Source: Enoplolaimus lenunculus (Eukaryota; Nematoda; Enoplea; Enoplida; Thoracostomopsidae). Taken from it: DNA of 64,000 bases. Below, piece after piece: positions 13,401 to 25,400 of this stretch (position 1 is its first letter; each line of letters opens with the position of its first letter). The notes under the pieces were generated by a model that was given only the letters and a program-made list of their open reading frames with translations, did no database searches and was not told where the DNA came from. Both the position numbers and the translations under genes were made by a program. The stretch is from NCBI GenBank assembly GCA_030248215.1, contig JASANG010003235.1, positions 26,856 to 90,855 of the forward strand, in the 5' to 3' direction.

Positions 13401-16400
13401 ACTCCGTTTCGCTGGCTTGGTCTTCGATCGTTGCGGTCTATCAAACACGGCGTGGTTCGGATTATTGCAAACAGCGAACTGTGTTATTCAGAACGCATTC
13501 CGTGGACACAAATTGCAGTTTACCAGGGCAATTCTCAAGCGTGGGTTAATAATCGAGACAGCAGCGTGTGCGGTAAGAAAACTACGGATAGTTCGAATAT
13601 TAATTTTACCGAATGCCGGAACCGGAGTTTGGATAGTTATGTTTTTACCGAAGCTTGGCCGGATATTGATCTGATATAGCATTTGTGCACTGTTGGTTCT
13701 ATTTGAATCGTCCAAAAGTATATGTTTACTGACACAGAATCATTTGGAATGCATTTTTTCATTTCACTTTGGTGTTAAAAAGTTAAGTTTGGTGATTTGC
13801 AGGGAAATGCAGTCGCTGCAAAACGTCAAGTATTTCCACATGTAAAAAGAAGTTTTATGATATTTTTGACCACAACCGCAAGTAACTGGTATCTGGTAAT
13901 TAAATACCGGATACCGAAACCGGGTACGATCAATCCATGCGTTCAGCTCTCATAGACGTTTAAATTTTGTTGGTATCATAAGCAGCGGAGAGGAAGAAAC
14001 AACAGTTTCTGTAGGAGATCACTCTGCTGCCCTGTCGTCTAAAAACGCTGAATGCACATTCTATAGGCGCGGGTCCTCCGTAAAACTTACTTCACTAGTG
14101 GCACTTTCAAGTAGGGTCGCAGCCAGCGGTAGGACAAAGGCAAAGACTCTTTAGGGACTTGAAAAAATAATATATTTCGTAAGCTGAAAATTGACTTACA
14201 CAAAAACTACACATACTTATGTAAAATTGAAATGAACGTTCGTTTTCAACTTTCAAATCAGCGATCCGATAGCTATGTTGTCTTTGTCGTCCAAGCTCAC
14301 TGTAACAGTGGCTCATGGTAATTTGAGGCTCGCATTGTTTTTCCGCGAGACTCAAATAGAGTAAGACTATGTTTTAGGTCTATTTTTGCTTAGGCTTAGC
14401 TTAGTTATGCGCTTATCCTTACTTTGAGGCTTAGGTTTAAGTCTAGTAACAGGGTTCCAGACGGAAGTAAATTTTGTCAGATTCGGAATAAATTTTTTCT
14501 CGGAATCGGAATCGGATAGTAATTATATCAAAAATTAAATCCTGTAAAATTGTTATATTAATGGAGGCTGCCAATTCTAAGAGCAGCCTGTTAATTCTCA
14601 AAGCACAAGAGCAACTTTGCTTTAAGTTTCAATACAGTTAAGCATTTTGAGCATTTCAAAACTTTAAATATGAAGTCTTATAAAATCATAAGTAACAGGA
14701 TCCAGATTTTTGAAAATAAACCAATTCAATGGAGCGTCGTTTTCACCACAGTAAGAATACTGTTGAAACAAATATCGAGCTATATTTGAGGACTAGTGGG
14801 ACTAACATCACTGCCAATGGCGGATCCATGGGGGGCCACCCCGGCCGTGGCCCCCCCAACAGCATCTCGACAAAAATTATATAGCAATTTTGTGACAATA
14901 GTTCGTGGTTTGTGTATGGGTCAAAAGTAAGTTTATTACCTGTGAAATTTTGGACCCCCCTTTTTGAGATCCTGGATCCGCCACTGATCACTGCTTGCTT
15001 GCCGCTATGAAGTAGAATTTTAAGTTTAGACCTTGTTATTCGTTTAAAGGTAGAGCTTAAAGTTTTCAATTGCAGTCACGTTTTGACAATTAGCGAAATA
15101 ATTTACTCTGCTACTGAGAATACTTACTAACAAAAGAAAAATAGGCAAAATTTAAGTTCAATCACCTTAAAAACTCGCAATCGAAAAATCGGAGCTCCGG
15201 CAACGGAATAGAAGCCAGTAGGAATCGAAACCGGAACCCAAATTTTTCGGAGTTTTAGCCGGAATTGGAATTCCGTTGGAACCCTGCCTAGTAGAAATAT
15301 AATTATTCGTTATTCTGTTACGCCCTTCAATGAAACATTGCTAGCCGTAAAGGTTAACAAGCGTTTCTTGCTCTGTTTTGGCAGAAAGTAATAAGAAAAA
15401 GGAGACACGGAGGATCGAACTCCGGGCCTTCCGCATGCGAAGCGACTATTCTGTTACGCCCCTCAAGGTAACATTGGTGGCCGTAAAAGTTAACAAGCGT
15501 TGCTTGCTCAGTTTTGGCAGAAAGTAATAAGAAAATTATTGGAGACACGGAGGATCGAACTCCGGGCCTTCCACATGCGAAGCGGACGCTCTACCACTGA
15601 GCTACATCCCCATGTTGTAAGACTGCATTTTACCATAAACAGTACTGTAGTGCATTTCAGAACATATGCATTGTGATTCGCAATGTAAACCAGCGGATGC
15701 TTGTTGGGGCCCTGGATCAAATATGTGTTACGAGTGTGCCAAATTTCGTCTTGGACAACAATGTGTTGCTACTTGTGATACTAGTAACGGGTGAGGGGCA
15801 GACTATTGTCTAGTATTCCGATGATTTTGGGGGTGGAATTTTTGTTCAGCTGTAATTTCCTTTCACAGTGGCGTGCCAGTTTTGTGAAGGGTCTCTAAAA
15901 ATCTCGAAATGACGAAGTTTTCAAACGAATATAATTTATTCTGGCAATTGGTAGCGAGCAAAAATACCGACCTTTAGTATTAAAATGCAAAGTTTACTGC
16001 TAAAATTCTGCAGTTTAATATTTTGTTATGTTCACCACATTCGGGCATCATGGGGTCGGTAAGCACGAACGTTAATTTTCTTCAATCCATCTATATTTAC
16101 GGGGTTGCGTCAATGAGAAAAATACTTTAAAACTTTTAGAAATTTTTTATCGTAATTAAGTTATCAAATGCTTTTAGCTCAGTATCACAATTAATGTTAA
16201 ATTAATACAGTTCTGAAAAACCACCACAGGGTCTGGCTTAGGCTTCGGCTTAAACAATTCTTGTCATTTGGCTAGAGGCAATTGTTTTGGCAGTACAAAA
16301 GATATTTGAAAAGATATTTATCTATCTTTGGTTAATATTTTTAGATTCTATTTGCTGTCAGATAATCAAACATGCGGAATTTGTCACAGCGAGTGTGTGA

Positions 16401-19400
16401 ATTGCTATAACAAGGTATGTTCAAAAACACGGATATTATAAATCAAAGTGGACTTGCGGCTATTTTGCGTTAATACAAAAAAGGCGGAAGATATTTTATT
16501 TTGATATTTCCAGCATACAATTTATTTCTATTTTATTTTCCTAAACCACTTTATTTGTTGAAAAAAGTATTTCTGATACTGTAGTGACCCGAATAAGAGG
16601 GTGTGGGTAATAAGAGGGGGGATCCTCATTTTGAGTCCCAATCAATAGGAGTCCGTATCCCTAATCAGGGTCCGTAAGCGGATAGAGTCCCTAAACCCTA
16701 ATCAAAGCCCATAAATGTCAATTATCCCTAATTGCTGTGCATAAATGACTTCAGGACCAAATAAAGTTGAGTTCGAAACTTTAAAGGATACTTAAGTTTT
16801 GAAATTACATTAAGTATAGCTTTGCATTATCGCTCAAGCTTTTGACACAAGACAAATAAACGTTTAACAACGGATAGTTGCAATACCGAATATATATCAG
16901 TAACGAAGGGTGGCGGAGCGTGGGCTAAAAATAAATAACAGTCCGTAACCGAATGACAAGGGGATGCCGGTGCCCTCTGGAGAGGCCAAAGAAATATCAG
17001 TTCCCCCCTCTCATTTCGGTCACTACAGTATATCTGCTAGAGCTTAGTACAAAATAGCGTAATTCATATCGAACATCCAAACGTGGAGAAATTTGATTTT
17101 CATCCTGAAAACGACAGCAGTAATCGAATCACGGTATCATGTAAGAAAAAATTTCAAAATCCAACCATTTTGGCAAATCCACGATGGTGGGTAACCGAAT
17201 AGTTATCGCAGTATGGAAAATAAATTTGTTGTTTCAGGGAAATGACCACTGTTACGCGTGCAAAAATTTTAGCGAGCAAGGACGTTGCGTTGCTCATTGC
17301 AGCCATGACAAATACGCAGACGTGGACGGGATTTGTAAACCATGCGCAAACGAATGCTATTCTGACACTGGAACAGCAGAGAAAATCAGGTATATAAACA
17401 ACATTTGCTTGCGATCCACTTCCATTGGGTTATGTGCTCCGTAGATGCTCCGATCCCGTTTGATTATTATTTGTTCCACTAGTTTGACAGAAGTAGTGCA
17501 ATCCTGAAATTATTTTGTTCTGTGAACTTCTAACAGCTATAGATTGTAAGATCTTGTTTTTGTATTGGAAGCCATTTGTTTTACTTCCTTTTTCAACATT
17601 TCAGTGTGTGCAATGGACCCTTGAGTATTGCTGGCATCGAAAATGGTTGTACCAAGTGTCGTTACGGCATTCACCTCTGGAGTAACACTTCGTCTACCGG
17701 TGGAAATGATGTAAGTACCTGCTTGTGAGCCCCCATCTCATGGGTAGATTTATGGACGGAGTAGTTATTGTACAAGGGAGTGCAGATGAACCGTTTCTGG
17801 GCAGTCTAAGTTGTTTTATATAGGTAATAATTACAGACTGAAAATATTGCTTAATGACGTCACACAGTCGCCTATTACATTTTGCTCAAAAGCCAAACTG
17901 CTATACTCAGCCGTTGCGCAAAAATTTCCGCAGCTGTACCTCCTTGGTGTCTTAGCAATTTGTAAAGGTTAATGATGTCACGTTGTTATTATCACCAATT
18001 ATACGTTTTGGCTCGAAAGATCCACTAACACGGACGGATCTAGAAGGATCCGGGATCGTTCCCACCACCAGATTCCAACGAAATTAAAAAAAATTTCGCT
18101 ATTGAGTTCAAAAATCGTGGCTGACTTTTCGCTCGCGAGTTTTATAAGGGTGTCCACTATTTTTGACTCTGGATTACCTAAACATTTTGTGTACGTCTAG
18201 CGTTTTGCTCGCTTCGCTTACTAAATATGTCACACTGTCACCTATTAGATCTTTTGCTCAAAAACTATACTAATATTTACTTTAACTCTACAGTAACAAG
18301 AAAGCTTTTCTTTTGCTTTTCATCAACACTCAAATTGAAATCGTTTATATCATTCAATGGCCAATTATCAACGATGCCAGGATAAATGGTCATTATCAGC
18401 ATGTGGTTTAATCGCTTTTGTGTCTATGTGGACCTCAACAGCGCCGGAGCAGACAGGGGTCTGTGCTCCCTACAAACTCCATGGTGGAGGTCCCCAACGC
18501 GTACTGAGATCCAAAATGTCTTGGTGCTTGATCTGAGGTTCTCCGTCCGAGCACACACTCATGTTTGATTACTGTGAGGACACACTTCTAAAAACAGTTT
18601 CCCATAAAAGTTGCAATATGGTGAATCTAGAAAGTGAATCCATCTTTAAAAGGAATCACACTTCGCGCGCCGCTCTCGGGAAACCAGACGCGTTTCAATT
18701 CAAAACTTCGGCGGTGTTTGTGTCAACCGATTTGGATGGGGGTTCCTTTACGGGTGGGCCCACAAACGGGGTATGGCGGTGGCTGCACCGTCACTGGACT
18801 TTATATAACTTTTTAACGTTCGAACTGTGAGAAAAAGTTAGTTCCGCAGATGCAGTAGTTGGTGGATTGACCAAATAAAGTTTATGCCAACCTGAAACTT
18901 CGATCTTTCTAAAGTCAATATCTCCGCTATATTGTTTTTCAATAATCTAAAGGCTGAGACTGATTAATTTCCTCACAAAGCAAAGTATTTCTTTTTTGAT
19001 AATACGTTTTTCTAATTCAATATCCGTTTACCGTTTCCGTTATTTTGATAACTCTACGTTTCTGTATGTGTATATTTTTGCTATCCGTTACAACCTAGTT
19101 TCGATATTTTTACCGATATATACTAGTGTATATCATGTATTTTGCTGTTGGTCTAAAGCATACGAACTTAGTAGCGGGCTGAGTTGCGTTGGGGGAACAG
19201 GTATTCGACAGTTAATATTGTGAGCTCTGGGTAATATTGGGGGCGCTGTGCCCCCAAATCTGAACATTGAGGGTGCAAGTGCCCCCTGCTCGCCTCTTCC
19301 GGTGCCAACGAAGTATCACCTGTTGTGCATACGCTTTGATCAAAACCCCGATTGCACATCTTAATTTAGTATTAACGAAGCTCACGTGGGTCATAGTTGA

Positions 19401-22400
19401 CAGTCTCGGTTACTCCGACCAATAGTTTCAGTTTTCGGGAAATTTGTGCCAACTTTTTTAATGTTATTTTGACTAGAAAGATAATTACAAGCTTAGGATT
19501 AAACTTAGGGTTACGCTATACTGGCCACGAACTACCGTGTTAGTGACCTCGCTCGAGCTGACGAGTACGACTATTCACTGTTGTCAACTTCAAATTGCAA
19601 TGTTTCAACCGCTGTAGTAGCCATTTCATTCAGGGTGGATCCAACACCCCATTTATGAAAATTTTCATCCAACGGAAAAATGTTAAACTTTTTTGCTTTT
19701 TCAAATTTTTTTGAAGACAAATGCCTTCGAGCCTTTCCGCCAGCATAATGCCGGTATATTCCGGTGAACATCTTTGCTTCCCACTATCTGGATAGGAGCG
19801 TAGTACGGGTTTCACTGTGGGTGGATATAATGTAAAAAGCGTTTCGTAAGCCAGCATTGTGAGTGAGAAGAAGTTCACGTCAGTAAAAGTGTCTTTTTTT
19901 CTCGTTTGTTCAAAAATTTCGGTAGGAGATATACCACTTCCAGTATACGTCACCGCAGCTGAAATCAGGGCATGTATTCTCAAATATGTGTAGCAAGTAT
20001 CACCAGTTGGGCGATAGGTTTTTTCGCATATGACTTGCTCTACCCTTATTCCAATTTTAAGTTCACCAACTGCAATATATTTATTGACGTTGAAAAGCTA
20101 TTACTTATTGATGATAGTTGCTATACACATTTGAGAATATGGACCAAGAAATTAAAAAAATAAGATTTTTAAAAATTGAAATGTAAAACTATTTCAGACC
20201 TATAAATGTGTCGAGTACTTGCCAACAGATCCAAGCGGATGTGCTCGTTACGGCTACTCGAACTATTTCGTAACGGTCTCCGAATCGTCGCTAGTTAAAG
20301 ATTTAGTGTGCGAAAAATGCAATTCAGAGTGTTTGACGTGCCGAAAACAGGGTGTTAAGCATAAAACGCACGGATGTCAGTGTAGGAATTATTATAATCC
20401 TGAGCCGAAACGAGATGAATGCGTTGCTCGTTGTGAACCGTAAGTTTAAAATTGGCGAGACTTTACTTCTTGCGCGATGGCGTGATGTGTTGTATGGCAA
20501 TTCACGTACAATACGCCACGGTGGCGGACGGCACTTGCGAACATTTGAGATCCGTCCGGATTGTCCAGAGACACAGGAATGCTTCTTTCAAGGGGAGATA
20601 AACAGGGGAGCGTATAACCGAAAAAAAGACAATCAAAGTTTTAGTTTTGAGATTACTAAATTCTAGCACAAAACTATTGTTCTGGTGGGTATTAGAGGCG
20701 TCAAAGACACCTCTTTATTTCTTCATTGCCGTCAACTGACACCCCAGACACTGCTGGGTACTCGCGGGCCTGGCGTTGTCCTGCACCGCTGTGTTGCAAG
20801 TCAATTTGTGATTAAAAATTCATCGACCTGCGTTGCGGGACCGCGCATCTATTGAATTCAATTTCTGCCCTAATTTTCCGTTGTATATTTCAAGTTTAGC
20901 CAAGCGGAATACCTAAAGACTTAGTCTCACGTGTACTTTTTCAAACGAGTAAATGTTTCGATGCATGCACACGGATGGACCATAATTTAGTTTTGATTTT
21001 TTACAATTTGATTTTTGCATAGCAACTTGTACTTGAATGTTATGTTTTCTTGTCACTTTTTGAGTCTTAATTTTATTCCGATGCCCACATTGAACAGACA
21101 AAATGATTCGTATTTATTATTTACAGAAACTATTTTGAATTTGAAGTTACAAACTCAACCTCAGAAATACCGTTCAAACAATGTTTGCCGTGTGATTCAG
21201 AATGCGTCGACTGCAATGGCCCAACAGCAACTGATTGCAAGCGTTGTCTCAATAAAGCGGTTCGGATTGGCACATCTGATGGCATAAAGGTATTTGTTGT
21301 ATATCCCCTTTCACTTCAGGGATGTTTTTTAAGCTTACAAGAATTATTCAAACGTACTAAACGTAACTTTACGACTATTCGGAGTCGTATCTTTCAAACC
21401 AGGGAATGTTTAGATTTTGATTTTGCGAACTTTTCGCATTTAATTTGCTCTACTTCTTTGGATGTGTTGGGGTCCGCTACTGCTCTAGAGTTTGCTGTTT
21501 TGAATGCGTATCGCAAACTGTTTCTAACTGTGACATGCATTTGGCAATATAGGCTTTTGGCAAAACCCTATACCACGTAACCTTGACGATTCCACTCTCA
21601 TGAAATGCGACAGGAAGTCTGATTTTGCTCAACGACTAAGGATTGCGCTATGCTTTTTAATTATTATAATGCCTTCCTGGGCTGTCCGGCATACGTACGG
21701 CGCCGTTCATCTCCGTATGTCACGGTGCGGTATCATATACACTCGTTCGGTACCAAATGGTGACGGACGGTGTGCTCGGCGCACGGCGCCGTACGGATGT
21801 CGGACGGGTGCCGGACGAATGACGGACGGGTGCTGTACGACAAGTATTGCGCAACCCTAACACGGTCAATGTTCGCGAAAAGACACCCACTCCTAAATTC
21901 AGTTGGTTTCTTGATGATCTCTGCTGAATCTGACATTATCTATGTAATTTGAGTTCAAATGCATCGAGGAATGTCCAAAAACAATGAAGTATGTCGCAGT
22001 CAAAGACGGATTGAATATTTGTTCGAAAACAGATCCAAATCGACTGTAAGAGTCAAACCTGGGTTAGAAATTTATTTTGCGTAATTTTTCAATGGGAAAA
22101 TTAATTTCGAAAACTTAGTAACTTTTTATTGTATATTTTAATACTTGTAGTATTTGACATCAAAAATAGCATAAAATTTGTGTTTATGGTTTTTTTACAT
22201 TCATGTATGAGCGAAAAAACAAACAATATCAAGGTAAGCCGACTAGCGACGGTAGTTTAGCATTGTGAAACAACAAAACGCTATAAGCTTAGGTTTAGAC
22301 TTAGGATTGATTTTCTTCAATTAACTCGGTTGAGGCGGCGGCCTCAGGGCCCTCGCTTTGAACAAACTTGTTATCAGTGGTTTAAAAACGGGAAATTTAG

Positions 22401-25400
22401 GATTGAAAACTTACATTTTTCACTCATTTATTCATCAAATCTTTTTAGAACCCGCAAGACAAATCAACGTCAGGCCTCGGTTAGGCCACGAATAAGCCTA
22501 TGGCTGGGGATTATTTTAGCTAAGCGATGAGTTTTGTTTTCAGAGATAAAATTATTCAAATCGCAATCGGTGTTGTACTTGCAATTGTATTCGTTGTGCT
22601 TATTGTTGTCGCAAGTCTTGCGTTCATTTATCGCAGCAAAGCATCATTTCTGCAAAAATTTTGGAGCAGTGAAGTAATTGATTTGATTTATCGTTTTAAA
22701 ACCGTTCACATACCTTAAGTTGAAAAGGCGTAGCCAGGGGTCAGAGGTCCGCCCGTTTGTGATTTTCGACTTGAAGTTCACGAACATTTTTAGTTGTAAC
22801 ACACGCTGTTGGGCGACGAATTGTCGTAGATTCCTAGTGATGTGAACACAATTTTTTTAAGAAAAGCACACAACTAATGCAAGCTTTACGGCCGAAACAA
22901 CACGTCACGCCTGATTAATGTTGCATCGGTATTAAAAGTTTAATTGGACAGTAATCAAATTTAATATTAAGGCCAACTTTGAGATTTAAAAAAGCGCATT
23001 CAAACGATATTTTCAAATTTGACGGCATTCAAAAAAATCGATTTCACAAATTTAACCGTGTTGTTGCAATCAGTAATATTTCAGAAACCGGTTGAACATT
23101 TAGTTGAGCCGAAATTAAATTTGGACGCAAAACCAAATATGGCAAAACTTCGTATTATCAGCGATTCAGAGTTGCATATTGGTCACAAACTTGGCAGCGG
23201 CGCATTTGGTATTGTTTATCAGGTAACGGGGGTGTAACGTCGATTTTGAACAGGGATTTATATGGTATAAATAGTTCGAACGTTGAATCCCAAACCCTTG
23301 GTGAAAATCAGAGATAACGAGCTGATCCTGAATGCCTGTTTCTAGGTCTTTATCTTGTCAGAATCTACGGTTAAATTTAAGCTACTCATCGCGATATATA
23401 ATTTTATAAGATTTTAATATTGTCTACCAGAACAATAGGATTTCAAAATTGACAATTTTTAAAAACTGCATATAAGTTGTCGGTTAGTGGCTTAGGACAG
23501 GAGTGGATCAATTTGAGGCTACTGAGGTCGGGGCCTTAGGGTCCACGCGTTAAGGTATGTGACTAGTGTTTGAAAAGTAAAAATTTTCATTCGGGAAATT
23601 TATTTTGATAATCATTTTTGATGTTTTTTGCGCCGCATCCCAAATGGTTTCAAGGTCGATTAGACCATGGAGGTCGGCCCATCAGTATGAATGTAATTAG
23701 TCAATGTATGGTTGCAATATTTGCATCACTAATTTTGTTTCTCAGAACACGTAATTTACTTGCATACATTAATCTACATATTTATATTGTGAAATGTTAA
23801 TGTAACAGCTGAAGCTATGATCAGTATATGTTCGAAGTTCCAGGTTTAATAATATCGATAAATTTACTACTGTGCAAGAAGACGTGCGGCATGAATAATC
23901 GTAGCTACCGATATTAATTTGTTGCTAACTTTGCAGATTGTGAATTTTTAATTTTTTGGCACATTTTAGGGTTTGTGGAACCCAACTGGCGAGCGTATCA
24001 AAATCCCAGTTGCAGTCAAAGAACTAAATTCTGACGCAAGTCCGAAAGCGCAAACGGAAATGCTGGACGAAGCCAGTAAGTGCGATATATAGTTGATATG
24101 ACTACCCTTGCAACAAAAACTGTAGGGACGCCCACGGATTGCTTGGACACTTTTCCTGCACAGTTTTCTGAAATTTTTAGATTTTAGCTAACCTGGGACT
24201 AAGACTAAGCTTGATTAATAGGCTTAATAAGACTTAGGTTAGGCTTAGGGCTCATAATCTCAAATGTGTACATCGCAATTATCATCAGTTAGTAGTATGT
24301 TTTCAAACTCAGTAAAATATTGCAGTTCCTGAACTCAAAATTGTACAGGAGTACGGCATATCAAAGGCAAAAAATGTGCTGAATTTTGAGTCCCAGTATT
24401 CATTGAGCCTTCAGCATTTGGGTGAAAGCGGCCAAGTCAAGTACTTATACTTATTTATTTGTCTATTTTTCAGAACATATGGCATCGTTGACCCACTGTT
24501 ATTTGGTTCGTTTAATTGGGAAAGCGGCCAAGTCAAGTACTTATACTTATTTATTTGTCTATTTTTCAGAACATATGGCATCGTTGACCCACTGTTATTT
24601 GGTTCGTTTAATTGGGATTTCAATGGGTCATAAAACAACACTGATTACGCCACTCATGCCACTTGGCAATTTACTCGACTACGTCCGAAAACACGAAAAT
24701 AACATTGGGAGCGCAGCGCTACTCAGATGGTGCTATCAAATTGCAGCGGTGAGTCTTGAAATGTTTTAAATTAAAAATTTATAAAAATTTTGCACGATTT
24801 CAAGGCTACGTTTATTCTGTAAAATCAAGGCTAAGGCTTCTTGCTCGAATGTCTCTTACAGGGATGTATACAATCTGAATATTGAGATATTAAAAAAACC
24901 CCGCTTTAGAAAAAGCTTCAGATAATCCTGAAATGAAAATGGAGCATATATTTGCGAAATTCGTGGCCAGGTAATAAAACAGACAAGTCTCTCACGAAAT
25001 ATTACTCTGGATGCGCTATATGGAGTCACAAATGGAGCTACCAAATCTATGCCTAATTTTTCTATCGTAAGTATTGTTATCATGATTTTTTTGTTCCTTT
25101 TCAGGGAATGGAATTTTTGGAATCAAACCATATTGTTCATCGTGACTTAGCAGCGCGGAACGTCCTGGTCCACACACCCAAACACGTTCGCATTTGTGAT
25201 TTTGGTCTGGCGAAAATGTTAGATTTCGACAAAACCGACATTAAATCTCAAGGTGAAAAGGTAAAGTGCCGTTTAATTGCTTTGTGTTTACCTGTTTGTT
25301 TGTTTGTTTGTTTGGTTGGTTGGTTGTTTGTTTGGCTGTTTCCTTATGTGTTTGTTCGTTCGTTTCTTTCTTTTTGGTTTGTTCGTTCGATCGTTTACTT

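Noticed and set aside
21680-21845. GC-rich CGGACGG/CCGTACGG cluster as a CpG-island promoter
   Set aside because: It lies inside an EGFR intron and similar GACGGACGG motifs recur at 12900-13000 and 20465-20530, so it is more likely a hairpin-forming repeat.
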